DNA of 45,274 bases. Origin: Chloroflexota bacterium. GTDB lineage: Bacteria > Chloroflexota > Limnocylindria > Limnocylindrales > CSP1-4. The notes under the pieces were generated by a model. It did no database searches. It was not told the DNA's origin and saw nothing but the letters and a program-made list of their open reading frames with translations. The stretch covers positions 1 to 45,274 of the forward strand of contig JADGQI010000099.1 of the NCBI GenBank assembly GCA_017881905.1, given 5' to 3'. Made by a program: the position numbers and the translations under genes. Of this stretch, positions 18,404-28,600 are shown piece by piece (position 1 is the stretch's first letter; each line of letters begins with the position of its first letter).

Positions 18404-19309
18404 ATGACGCCGCCAGTCGCCGGGCCCACCCAGACCGTCGCCTCATCGCGCCGCCAGCTGTGGCAGGAATCCGCGGGGATCGCCGTGTCGGCGGTCGGGT
18501 TCGGGTTCGTGTACGGGCTGGCGGCTCGCGGGGCTGGCTTCTCGCCGATCGAGGCGATGGCGATGAGCCTCATCGTCTTCGCCGGCGCCGCCGAGTTCGC
18601 CGCGGTCGGCTACGTCGTCGCGGGCTTGGCGTGGCCCGGGGTGATCGTCCTGACCGCGCTCCTCAACGCGCGGCATCTGCTCTACTCCGCCGCCCTGGCA
18701 CCGTGGTTGAAGGACCGCCCCATCGCGGAGCGGGCGGCGATGGCTCACGTCCTGACCGACGAGGCCTTCGCGCTGTCGATCGCCCATTTCCGGCGGATCG
18801 GCCGCCCCGACCGGCGCGGCTACTGGATCGCGGCGATCGCGGCCACCTTCATCCCGTGGAACCTGGCGACGCTGGCCGGAGTGACGCTCGGCGGCCAGAT
18901 CGCCGACCCATCCCGGCTCGGCCTCGACGTCGTCTTCCCGGCGGCGATGGCCGGCCTATGCGTCGGCCTCATCACCGGGCGTCGGGAGGTCGTCGCCGCG
19001 GCGGTCGGCGCGACCGTCGCGGTCATGGTCAGCCTCGCGGTCGGGACGGGCGTCGGGATCGTGGCCGGCGGCGTGATCGGCCCGCTGGCAGGCATGCTGG
19101 TGCCCCGCGCGTCGGCCCACGAGGAGGCGCCGATCGGGACGCCCGCATCCGCCGAGCACTACTCCATGCCGGGCGTGCCGCACACCGCCTTCGACCAGGC
19201 GGACCGAGCCGACGGCCTCGGCACCTCCGACACGCTGGCCGACGACGACCCGGGTGCCGCCGACCCGGGTGCCGCCGACCCGACCGACCGACCGGGCCCC
19301 CGGTCGTGA
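18404..19309 (+). CDS. azlC: AzlC family branched-chain amino acid exporter, large subunit
   Basis: GFVYGLAARGAGFSPIEAMAMSLIVFAGAAEFAAVG, NARHLLYSAAL motif. Confidence 0.93.
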   Translation: MTPPVAGPTQTVASSRRQLWQESAGIAVSAVGFGFVYGLAARGAGFSPIEAMAMSLIVFAGAAEFAAVGYVVAGLAWPGVIVLTALLNARHLLYSAALAPWLKDRPIAERAAMAHVLTDEAFALSIAHFRRIGRPDRRGYWIAAIAATFIPWNLATLAGVTLGGQIADPSRLGLDVVFPAAMAGLCVGLITGRREVVAAAVGATVAVMVSLAVGTGVGIVAGGVIGPLAGMLVPRASAHEEAPIGTPASAEHYSMPGVPHTAFDQADRADGLGTSDTLADDDPGAADPGAADPTDRPGPRS

Positions 19310-19635
19310 CGACCGACCTCGTGCTCCTGGCGGTGCTCATGGGGGCCGTCACCTACCCGTCTCGTGCCCTGCCCCTCCTGGCGCCGGGGATCGAACGCCT
19401 GCCGAGATGGGCGCTCGACTACTTGCAGCTGGTCGGGCCGGCCGTCCTCGCCGCGCTCGCCGCCGTCAGCGTGATGGTGGTGACCACCGACGACCAGCCC
19501 GCGTTCCACGTGGGCGTCGAGTGGCTGGCCGTTCTCGTCTCGATCGCGCTCATGTGGTGGCGACACAACCTGTTCTACGGCCTCGCGACCGCGGTAGCCC
19601 TGGTCGCCGCCGCTCGCTACCTGGGCTGGGCATAG
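19306..19635 (+). CDS. azlD: AzlD family branched-chain amino acid exporter, small subunit
   Basis: GTG start overlaps azlC stop (GTGA); MGAVTYPSRALPLL motif. Confidence 0.9.
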   Translation: MTTDLVLLAVLMGAVTYPSRALPLLAPGIERLPRWALDYLQLVGPAVLAALAAVSVMVVTTDDQPAFHVGVEWLAVLVSIALMWWRHNLFYGLATAVALVAAARYLGWA

Positions 19636-19705
19636 CTCGTCCCGCGGCGGCTCGTCCCGAGGCGGCTCGTCCCGAGGCGGCTCGTGGAGGCGGCTCGTCC
19701 CGTGG
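19635..19705. repeat. Imperfect 15-bp tandem repeat (gctcgtcccgaggcg)
   Basis: Units at 19635, 19650, 19665, a shortened unit at 19680 and a partial unit at 19693. Confidence 0.85.
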
Positions 19706-19718
19706 GCAGGTGCCGCCG

Positions 19719-19978
19719 GCGATGCGACTCGCCGCATCGCTTCTCCACACGGGGATGATCGCCTCGGTCAAGGTGGCCGCCGCGCCCGTCTCAGGCTCTG
19801 TCCGATGCACCGGGCCGCATCGGGTCCGATCGAGGCGACCCGACGCGTGGGTCGGCTGATGCACCGAGCCGCATCATGGACGCTCCGGGCGGGCGGCACC
19901 GCCCACGGAGCCGGCCGATGCACCGAGCCGCATCACAGAGGGACCCCTTGCCGGGCCGTCCGATGCACATGCCGCATC
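19719..19978. repeat. Five interspersed about 18-bp dyads, consensus gatgcaccgRgccgcatc
   Basis: Copies at 19721-19738, 19804-19821, 19858-19875, 19917-19934, 19962-19978; each has GATGC/GCATC arms. Confidence 0.85.
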
Positions 19979-19983
19979 GCAGG

Positions 19984-20373
19984 TCAGTGGTGGGCGTCGG
20001 CCTCGATCTCGACCAGGAGGGATCGCTCGATCAGGCCAGCCACGACGACCAACGTCGCCGCCGGTCGGATGGACCCGAAGCGCTCGCCGTGGGCGGCCAG
20101 CACCGGCGTCACGGCCGCCACATCGGTCACGAACACCCGGGTCCGGACGACCTCCGCCAGGCTGAACCCGGCGTCACGGAGCGCTGCCTCGATGACGTCG
20201 AGCGCCGCGCGCGCCTGGGCTCCCGGATCGCCAGGGTGGAGCGACCGTCCGTCCGGCCCGGCGTCGGTCGTGCCGGCCACCCAGCACGCGTCGCCGACCA
20301 CGACGGCGCGGCTGTAGCCACCGGTCCCCTCCCACGGGCCGCCGGATGACACGAGACGGCGACCGCCGGTCAT
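19984..20373 (-). CDS. RidA family protein (YjgF/YER057c/UK114)
   Basis: ALDVIEAALRDAGFSLAEVVRTRVFVTDVAAV, IRPAATLVVVAGLIERSLLVEIEADA; start overlaps upstream peptidase stop (ATGA). Confidence 0.9.
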   Translation of the reverse strand: MTGGRRLVSSGGPWEGTGGYSRAVVVGDACWVAGTTDAGPDGRSLHPGDPGAQARAALDVIEAALRDAGFSLAEVVRTRVFVTDVAAVTPVLAAHGERFGSIRPAATLVVVAGLIERSLLVEIEADAHH

Positions 20374-21617
20374 GCCCGGTGTGGCCGCCATGAGGCGACG
20401 AGCGGGTCCCGGGCGACCGCCAACAGGAGCGCCGCGAGCAACGTCGTACGCGGCACGATCGAGTCCACCTCCAGGTACTCGGCCGGGGAATGGTCGTTGC
20501 CACCGATCGGACCCAGCCCGTCGAGGGTGGGAACGCCGAGCCCCGAGGTCGTGTTCGCGTCGGACGCCCCGCCGGTCGCGCAATCGACCAGCGGGAAATC
20601 GAGCCGGTCGGCGATCGCGACCGCATGATCGACTAGCCGGCCCGACCGCTCGAGCTTCTCCATCGGCCAGTGCCGGCCCATCTCCTCGACCTCGACCGTG
20701 GTGTCGGGCACGGTCGTCGTGGCCGCGATCGACCGGACCGCCGCCTCGGCGGCCTCGAGGTCGGCGCGCGCCGTCGCCCGGAGGTCCACCTCGAGGATCG
20801 CCTCCTCCGCCACCACGTTCGGCCGGATCCCGCCGTGGACGACGCCGACGTTGACCGTCACCCCCGGCCGGCGCCCGTTGAGTGCCTGCAGGGCGATCGT
20901 CTGGTGGGCCGCCTCGAGGATGGCGTTCCGGCCCTTCTCCGGCTCGACGCCCGCATGCGCCGCGCGACCCCGGATCGTCAGTCGGAAGTCGACCGTCCCC
21001 TTCCGGGCGGACACGATGTCGCCGTTCGCGCGGGCGCACTCGAGGACGAAGCAGGCATCGGTCTCGAGCGCCAGCTCTCGGATGTGCGGACTCGAGCTGG
21101 GTGAGCCGATCTCCTCGTCCGGGTTCGCGACGAACACCAATCGCTCGAACGGCAGTTCCGCGATCTCGTCCTCGTCGGTCCCCAGGGTTCGCAGCGCGAG
21201 CAAGGCGTAGAGCCCCGTCAGCAGCCCTGACTTCATGTCGGTCACGCCCGGTCCGTGAGCGACACCCGCGTCGATCCGGAACGGGCGGGCGCGCGCTGTT
21301 CCCTCCGGGAAGACGGTGTCGAGATGACCGATGAGGAGGACCCGCGGGCCGCCGCGGCGACCCTCGAGCGTCCCGATGACGGTGTCGCCGAGCGTATCGT
21401 CCGGCCGGACCTCGACGGTGGCCCCGAGCCGCTCGAGGAACCGGCGCGTCCATTGGCCGACCTGGTCGACGCCGGCCTTGGTGTAGCTCCCGCAGTCGAT
21501 GTTGACCAGCGAGGCGAGGTCCTCGAGGTACGTCGGCAGCTCCTCCTCGACGATGTCCTCGAGCTCCTCGAGCTCATCGACGCTCACCGCCGCACCGGGA
21601 GCGTGGAGGGATTCCAT
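20370..21617 (-). CDS. M20 family metallopeptidase (glutamate carboxypeptidase/ArgE/DapE-like)
   Basis: LLIGHLDTVFP, GPGVTDMKSGL, ANPDEEIGSPSS metal-ligand motifs. Confidence 0.92.
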   Translation of the reverse strand: MESLHAPGAAVSVDELEELEDIVEEELPTYLEDLASLVNIDCGSYTKAGVDQVGQWTRRFLERLGATVEVRPDDTLGDTVIGTLEGRRGGPRVLLIGHLDTVFPEGTARARPFRIDAGVAHGPGVTDMKSGLLTGLYALLALRTLGTDEDEIAELPFERLVFVANPDEEIGSPSSSPHIRELALETDACFVLECARANGDIVSARKGTVDFRLTIRGRAAHAGVEPEKGRNAILEAAHQTIALQALNGRRPGVTVNVGVVHGGIRPNVVAEEAILEVDLRATARADLEAAEAAVRSIAATTTVPDTTVEVEEMGRHWPMEKLERSGRLVDHAVAIADRLDFPLVDCATGGASDANTTSGLGVPTLDGLGPIGGNDHSPAEYLEVDSIVPRTTLLAALLLAVARDPLVASWRPHRA

Positions 21618-21687
21618 CGCCGGAGTGTAGCCGGGCTCGCCGGTCGAGCGGTCCCGCGCCACGGCGGCGCGCTATCCTGCCCGGACC

Positions 21688-23451
21688 GTGCGCGTCATCG
21701 AGATCCGCCTGCTCGAAGGACCATCCGTCTACCGGCTCGAGCCGGTGGCCAAGGTCGAGCTCGCCATCGGCCGGCGACGGACGTGGTACGGCCAGCGAGC
21801 GCCGGGCAAGCATGCCCTCGTCCACCTCGGGCGGCAGGTCCCGGCGCGTGAGTGGCCGGACGAGATCGCCGCACTGACGACCTGGATCCGCCGCCTGCGC
21901 GCCGAGCACCACGAAGGTCGCGCCGGTCTGGCCGTCCACCGGTCGTCCGACCCGGGCCACTGGATCGTGACGTTCCCGTGGACCGGAGCAGAGCGCGCCC
22001 GGACGATCGTCGACGCCGGCCTGGCTCTCACCGAACGGAACGTCTCGCCGGCGCGGACCGCCCGACTGACGGGGTCGCAGGGCCGCCTGGTCGAGCGCTG
22101 GGCGGCCCGGATCGCCGACGCCAGCACCACGCCGCCGGCGTGGATCCGCGACGCAGACCGACGGGTCCCGATCGTGTCGATCAGCGGGACGAACGGCAAG
22201 AGCACGGTCACGCGGCTGATCAGCCACATCCTCATCCTGGCCGGACGCCACGTGGGCACGACGACCTCGGACGGGGTCCTCGTCGACGAGCGGATGGTCG
22301 ATCCGGGCGACTGGACCGGTCCGGGCGGTGCGCACCAGATCCTCGGCCGATCCGACATCGACGTCGCCGTCCTCGAGACGGCCCGCGGCGGGATCGTCCT
22401 GCGCGGGGTGGGCTACGAGTCCAACGACGCGAGCATCCTGACCAATGTCAGCTCCGATCACCTGGACCTGCAGGGCATCCACACGTTGCCCGAGCTGGCC
22501 GAGGTGAAGTCCACCATCTGCCGGATCACGGCGCCCCAGGGTTGGGCGATCCTCAATGCCGACGATCCCCTGGTGGTCGAGGTCGCCCGCCGGACCCACG
22601 CACATGTCGCCCTGTTCTCGATCGACGAGGCGTCGTCGTCCAAGCTCCGTCGGCACGTCGCGCGAGGCGGACGGGCCTATGTCATCCGCCATGGGGCGCT
22701 GGTCGAGGTGGAGGACGGTGTCGCGACACCGATCATCGCCACGGCCGAGGTCCCGATCACGATCGGCGGGATCGCCCGCCACAACGTCGCCAACGCCCTT
22801 GCGGCGGCGGGCGGGGCGCGTGCGCTCGGCGCCACGGTCGACGAGGTCGCCGCGGGCTTGCGCGACTTCCGGCCCACGTCCGACCGCTCGCCGGGGCGGC
22901 TCAACCTGTTCCGCCTGGGCCAGCGGATCGTGATCGTCGACTTCGCCCACAACGAAGCGGGGATCGCAGCGGTCCTGGACGTGGCCGAGGGGATCGCCGG
23001 GGGCGCGGCCGGACGGGCAGCCCCGATCACGATCATCATCGGGACGGCAGGCGACCGCCCGGACGACACCCTGCGCGGGATCGGCCGGATCGCCGGCGAG
23101 CGCGCCCAGCGCATCGCGATCAAGGAGCCGCTCGACTATCTCCGCGGTCGGACCCGCGAGTCCGTCGTCGGCGAGCTTCTGGCCGGTGTCGCGGCGGCTG
23201 GTCGATCGCCGGAGGAGGTGACCGTCTACGAGTCGGAGACGATCGCCCTGCGGGCCGAGCTCAACGGCGCCGGCTCGCACGCCGACGGGCGCGGCGCCAG
23301 GCCCGACGCCGCCCGGGTCATCGTCCTGATGTGCCACGAACAGCGCGATGCCGTGTTCGCCCTCCTGGCCTCGGTGGGTGCCCGCCCGATCGACGTCGCG
23401 ACCGAGCTGACCGAGCTCCTGCCCCGGCTCCAGGAGCGCCCCAGGCGGTAG
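21688..23451 (+). CDS. CphA-like Mur-ligase-family protein: CphA N-type domain joined to Mur ligase domain, no ATP-grasp domain
   Basis: N-term IEIRLLEGPSVYRLEP parallels CphA VESRILRGPNYWAREP; SISGTNGKSTVTRLISHIL, ETARGGIVLRGVGY, LNADDPLVVEVAR, KEPLDYLRGRTRES; 587 aa. Confidence 0.9.
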   Translation: MRVIEIRLLEGPSVYRLEPVAKVELAIGRRRTWYGQRAPGKHALVHLGRQVPAREWPDEIAALTTWIRRLRAEHHEGRAGLAVHRSSDPGHWIVTFPWTGAERARTIVDAGLALTERNVSPARTARLTGSQGRLVERWAARIADASTTPPAWIRDADRRVPIVSISGTNGKSTVTRLISHILILAGRHVGTTTSDGVLVDERMVDPGDWTGPGGAHQILGRSDIDVAVLETARGGIVLRGVGYESNDASILTNVSSDHLDLQGIHTLPELAEVKSTICRITAPQGWAILNADDPLVVEVARRTHAHVALFSIDEASSSKLRRHVARGGRAYVIRHGALVEVEDGVATPIIATAEVPITIGGIARHNVANALAAAGGARALGATVDEVAAGLRDFRPTSDRSPGRLNLFRLGQRIVIVDFAHNEAGIAAVLDVAEGIAGGAAGRAAPITIIIGTAGDRPDDTLRGIGRIAGERAQRIAIKEPLDYLRGRTRESVVGELLAGVAAAGRSPEEVTVYESETIALRAELNGAGSHADGRGARPDAARVIVLMCHEQRDAVFALLASVGARPIDVATELTELLPRLQERPRR

Positions 23452-23556
23452 GGACGAGGGCGACGGCCCCGCCACTCCGGGTGCCGAGCCCGACGCTTCA
23501 GGTGGAGCGCCCGACCCACCGGCCGCGCCGGCCGTGGCGGGCGGCCCGACGCCGCC

Positions 23557-25449
23557 TCAGTCCTCGGCCAGCACGATGATCCGGTCCGCCAGGGCGAGCG
23601 ACAGCAGCTCGGCCTTGGCCGGGTTGACCTTGACCCCGTAGGACGCGGCGGCGTCCTCGGACCGCGCGAAGATGCGATACCCGAAGGCGATCTCACCCCG
23701 CCGGCGAGCGGCCTCGATGACGGCTGCGAACGGCACCTCGACGCCGAGCGCCACGTAGTCGCCCGCGGGCTTGAGGTAGATCTCCGACCCGGCCGGATCG
23801 AGCAGGTCCTCGAACACGGCGTTGAGATGCTTCGACTCTGCGACCTGGGCGATCATCAGGCTGATCAGCCGATCACTGACGATGAAGTCGTCCGCCTTGG
23901 CGACCTCGGCCAGCGCGCGGTCGCGCAGGTCGAGCATCTCGCTGACGATCGACAGGTCGAGGTTCGCCCGGGCCGCGATGTCCCGGAGGTGGAGGAGGGT
24001 GACCAGGGTCCGGGCGTCGGCGCGGCTCGGCTCGAGCGTGTCGGAGCACAGGACGATGATGTGGTCGTAGGTAGCCACGCCCAGGGCGTCGAGCGTTGCG
24101 CGGTTGCTCGGATCCCGCCCGTCGTACGTCACGCGCTGCGTGGTCAGGCGACCCTCGAGTCGGGCGAGCGGGGCTTCGACGCCGGCCCCGGCCGCCACGA
24201 CGAGGACCTCGGACCCGTCGGCGACATAGGCGTCAAGCTCGCGGATGATCGTCGGCGCCCGGCGGTTCCAACCGAGGATCAGGGTTCGCTCCGGCGCCGG
24301 GACCCGGGGTCGCGCCTCGCGTAGGAGGGCCTCGTCCAGCGTCGACGGTTCGCCTCCGGCCAGGTGGATCTGGTCGTCGTCGGCGGCGATGACGATGAGC
24401 CGATCGCCCGCCCCGAGGGCCGTGTCCGACGGCGGGTTGAGCCGTGGGCGTCCGGCGGCGGGCAGCAAGCCGATGACCGAGGCGTCGGAGAACAGCGCCA
24501 GCGTCTCCCCGAAGCCCCGGCCGACCAGGCTCGGCTGCTCGGTCAGGTAGATCTCGTCACCGGCGAAGTCGAGCAGCTCGGCGTACACGACCGACAGCCC
24601 GGACTGCCGGCAGGTCTGGGCGGTGATCCGGGAGATGACGTCCTCGGACAGGATCAGCTCCAGCTCGTCGCCGCCTACCATCCGGGCGACGTCGACGTTC
24701 GCCCGGTCGCGGATCTCGGCGACGATGTGGTAGGGCTCGGGACGACGTTTCGGGTCGTTGGTGATGGCCACGATCGACTTGATGACGTCGACGTCGGGCT
24801 CGTCACCCTCCGGAGCGAGGACGACGATCGAGCGCGCGGTCGCCAGGCTGGCGATCGCCAGGTCGTTCACATCCATCGGGCTGCCCGACCGGCAGACGAT
24901 CTTGGTCCGCCCGGTCGGGCCGACCCGCTCACGGAGCTCGTCCTCCATCTCGACCTTGTCGCGGTCGGCGAGGATGACGATCGAGCGGCGACCCAGGTTC
25001 TCGTTGGCGGCGACGATCTCGGCGACGACGGTATGGATCTGCTGCGACCAGCCGAGGATCGCGGTGTGGCCGTCCTCGATGACACGCGAGCGGCCCTTGC
25101 GCAGGTCGGACAGCTTGCCCTCGAGGCCCGTGTTGAGGATGCCGATCAGCGTGCTGATGATGAAGATGCCACCGAGCGTGACGGCGAACATCGCCAGCAG
25201 GAACCCGGGCTGGCCCTGGTCACCGCCCATCGTGCCCGGGTCGAGGGTCCGAAGGAGTCCGAAGCGGAGGAGGTCGGCGAATCCAAGGTCCTGGTCCCGG
25301 GCGACGCCGATCAGCGAGACGACGATGGCGATGCCGACGATGAGCAGGAAGGAGATGACGAACAGGCCGAGGATCAGGGCGATGGTCCCGCGGCCCATGA
25401 ACTCGTCGAAGCGGTAGCGCAGGCGGTCGCGCCAGGTCACTCGATCCAT
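23557..25449 (-). CDS. CASTOR/POLLUX-related ion channel (TM domain plus tandem RCK/NAD-binding domains)
   Basis: N-term TM segments, FAVTLGGIFIISTLIGILNTGLEGKL, GHTAILGWSQQIHTVVAEI, LILGWNRRAPTIIREL. Confidence 0.88.
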   Translation of the reverse strand: MDRVTWRDRLRYRFDEFMGRGTIALILGLFVISFLLIVGIAIVVSLIGVARDQDLGFADLLRFGLLRTLDPGTMGGDQGQPGFLLAMFAVTLGGIFIISTLIGILNTGLEGKLSDLRKGRSRVIEDGHTAILGWSQQIHTVVAEIVAANENLGRRSIVILADRDKVEMEDELRERVGPTGRTKIVCRSGSPMDVNDLAIASLATARSIVVLAPEGDEPDVDVIKSIVAITNDPKRRPEPYHIVAEIRDRANVDVARMVGGDELELILSEDVISRITAQTCRQSGLSVVYAELLDFAGDEIYLTEQPSLVGRGFGETLALFSDASVIGLLPAAGRPRLNPPSDTALGAGDRLIVIAADDDQIHLAGGEPSTLDEALLREARPRVPAPERTLILGWNRRAPTIIRELDAYVADGSEVLVVAAGAGVEAPLARLEGRLTTQRVTYDGRDPSNRATLDALGVATYDHIIVLCSDTLEPSRADARTLVTLLHLRDIAARANLDLSIVSEMLDLRDRALAEVAKADDFIVSDRLISLMIAQVAESKHLNAVFEDLLDPAGSEIYLKPAGDYVALGVEVPFAAVIEAARRRGEIAFGYRIFARSEDAAASYGVKVNPAKAELLSLALADRIIVLAED

Positions 25450-25556
25450 CCGGTGATGGTAGCGAGCGTTCGACCTTGCGGACCGACGCTTGCGCGGCGC
25501 ATCATCCGGGCGACCCGGCGCGCCGCGCCGACCGAGCCTGAGGGAGCACCACCTGC

Positions 25557-25649
25557 ATGGAAACCGCCATCGGCCTGCTGCTCATCCTGATCTCACTCGC
25601 GGAGATCTTCGGGATCATCCGGCTCGTCGGCAGGAACACCGTCGGGTAG
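25557..25649 (+). CDS. Candidate 30-aa single-TM microprotein
   Basis: ATG..TAG reads METAIGLLLILISLAEIFGIIRLVGRNTVG; purine-rich agggag upstream; intergenic between channel and cphA. Confidence 0.4.
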   Translation: METAIGLLLILISLAEIFGIIRLVGRNTVG

Positions 25650-25663
25650 TCGCGACCGGCGCC

Positions 25664-25688
25664 GCGCCCGGGGCTAGCCCTCGGGCGC
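25664..25688. terminator. Hairpin at the convergent microprotein/cphA 3' ends
   Basis: gcgcccg-ggg-ctag-ccc-t-cgggcgc stem with one bulge, overlapping the cphA stop codon. Confidence 0.5.
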
Positions 25689-28600
25689 CTCGAGCTCTCC
25701 GGGGTCGGCGAAAGCCGTCGGCCCACCCGGTGTCCGCGACGCGGCCATCGCCTCGCGATAGACGCCGACGGCATCGTCCACGCACATCACCACGAGGTCT
25801 CCCGGTGCGGCCCGGCGGAGGGCGGCGCGGACCGCCGTCATCTCGTCGAGGATCTTCTCCGCACGGGTGGTCCTGGCGTTGCCCGCGGTGCGCGCGTCCT
25901 TGACGCCGGCGACGACGTTCGTCGCCGTCTCGCCGGGCGAACGACCGCGCAGGTTCCGATCCTCGCGCACATAGATCTCATCGAAGGCCGTCGCCGCGAT
26001 CGCACCGTAATCGTGCTGATCGTCGTCGCGCCGGTCGCCCGGGATGCCGATCACCCCGATCGCCCGCCCGGTCCTCGGGCGGGCGCCGTTGGTCCTCGAC
26101 GGCCGAACGCCCTTCGGCCCGCGGACCTCCGGTTCGGTGACCATGTTCTCCACGAAGTCGGCCAGCTGGCGCATCCCGTCGACGTTGTGGCAGTAGTCGA
26201 TGACCACCCGGATCCCGCCGATCTCAAGCAGGTTGAGCCGACCCGGTGCCTGGAAGAACGAGGTCGAGAAGGTCCGCAGACCCTGCCGGATGTCGTGCAG
26301 GTGCGCCCCGGAGGCCCAGGCGGCCGCCGCGGCCGCGAGCGCGTTGGCGACGTTCATCCTCGCTCGCCCGCCGAAGGTGGCAGGGATGAGGTGGGTGTAC
26401 AGCACGGGCATCGTCCGCTGCCCGAGACGCAGGACGATGAGGTCGCCCTCGGCCGTCGGGTCGATCCCGAACGCCGCGCCGCCCCGCCCGAGATGGCCGT
26501 CGACCCGATCGAACCCGTCCTTGCCCTTCTCCGTGGCCATGCTGAAGTAGACGACTCGCCCGGCGCAGTGTCGGCCCATCCGGGCGACGTGCGGGTCGTC
26601 CGCGTTGAGCACCGCGGTTCCGGACCGCGGGACGGCCTCGACGACGACCCCCTTGACGTTGGCGAGCTGGCCGATCGAGTCGATCCCGCCGAGGCCGAGG
26701 TGATCCCCGGTGACGTTGGTCACGACGGCGACATCGTTCCGGTCGTAGCCCAGGCCCTCGCGCAGGATGCCGCCGCGCGCGACCTCGAAGACCGCGGTGT
26801 CGACGGTCGGGTTCTGGAGGACCATCTGGGCCGACTTGGGCCCCGACATGTCGCCCTTCTTGATCAGGCGGCCGTCGATGACGATGCCGTCGGTCGACGT
26901 CATCCCGACCCGCCGGCCCATCAGCTTGAGGATGTGGGCGATCATCCGGACGGTCGTTGTCTTGCCGTTCGTGCCCGTCACGGCGACGATCGGGATGCGC
27001 GACCCGGAGCCGGGCGGGAAGAGGTTGTCGATGACCGGCTTGGCCACGTACTGCGGCTCGCCTTCGGTCGGGTGGGTATGCATCCGGAAGCCGGGCGCGG
27101 CGTTGACCTCGACGATCGCGCCACCTGTCTCGCGGACGGGGGTCGCGATGTCCGGACAGATGAAGTCGATTCCCGCGACGTCGAGCCCGACGATGAGCGC
27201 CGCCGTCTCGGCGATCTCGACGTTGTCCGGATGCGCCTCGATGGTCCGGTCGATGGACGTCCCACCGGTCGACATGTTGCCGGTCAGGGCCAGCTTGATC
27301 CATGCGCCCTGGGGCGGGACGTCGTCGAGCTCCCAGCCCTGGACCCGGACGAGCTCCTCGGCGGCGCCGTCGAGCTTGATCCGGGTGAGGACCTTCTCGT
27401 GGCCGATCCCGCGCCGCGGATCCTGGTTGGCCTGGTCGACGAGCTGGCGGACCGACAGGCTGCCGTCACCGTGGACCGATGCCGGGACCCGCTCGGCGAT
27501 CGCGGCGACCTTCCCGCCGATGACCAGGCAGCGGTAGTCCTTCCCGGCGACGTAGGTCTCCACGACGACATCCCCGCCCCGGCTCTGGGCGAGCGCGCCG
27601 TGGAACGCCGCCCGGACGGCGTCGTCCGAGCGCAGGTCGAGGTGGACGCCACGCCCGTGGTTCCCGTCGAGCGGCTTGACCACGCACGGGAAGCCGAGCC
27701 GGTGCGCGACCGCGACCGCATCCTCCTCTCGATCGACCACATCCGCCCGTGGGACCGGCAGGCCGGCCGAGTCGAGCAGACGGTTGGTCAGGCTCTTGTC
27801 GCTGGCGACGTCGACCCCGATCGCGCTCGTCCGGCTGGTCATCGTCGCCCGGATCCGTTGCTGATGGACGCCCTGGCCGAGCTGCACGAGCGAGAACCGA
27901 TCGAGCCGGATGAACGGGATGTCGCGGCTGACGGCCTCGTCGATGAGCGCCTGCGTCGACGGACCGAACGCGGACCGCTCGGCCAGGAGGATGAGCCGCT
28001 CGAGCTCGTCGACGAGATCGAACGGCGCGGCGACCGGGTCGACCAGGTGGTTGACCAGCGCGACGGCCATCCGGCCCGCCTCGATCCCGACGGACTCCTC
28101 GCGGAACTCGTAGATGACGTTGTACTGGCCGTATGGTCCGGCCGACCGGGTCTTGCCGTGGCGGACGTCGGTGCCGGCCAGGTTCTGCAGCTCGAGCGCG
28201 ATGTGCTCGGCGACGTGGCCGGCCCACGTGCCGTCGCGGAGCCGGCTGACGAAGCCGCCCCGGCGACCGAGCGAGCAGGCGTGGTCCTCGAGCGACGGGA
28301 GCATCCCGACCAGGCCGTCGACGAAGCCCGGGATCTTGTTCGACGGGTACTCCTCGAGGCTGCCGAGATCGACCAGGAGACGGATCACCGGCTCGCGTGC
28401 CCAGTAGTTCGGTCCGCGCAGGATCCGCGACTCGACGATCCGCAGGCTGGGTTCCAGGGCGACCGATCGTGCCTTCGCGCCTCTGGCCGAGGTCGTCGGC
28501 GGCGCGCCGGCCGCGACGGCCTTCGCGGCCGGCTTGGCCGACTTCCCGGCGGGCGTGGCACCGGACTCGGCGACGGGCTTCGGGTCGGACTTCGGGGTCC

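Noticed and set aside
19159-19737. 192-aa minus-strand ORF with HEPPRDEPPRDEPPRDE repeats
   Set aside because: Produced by the 15-bp tandem repeat plus the antisense of azlCD; no independent coding evidence.
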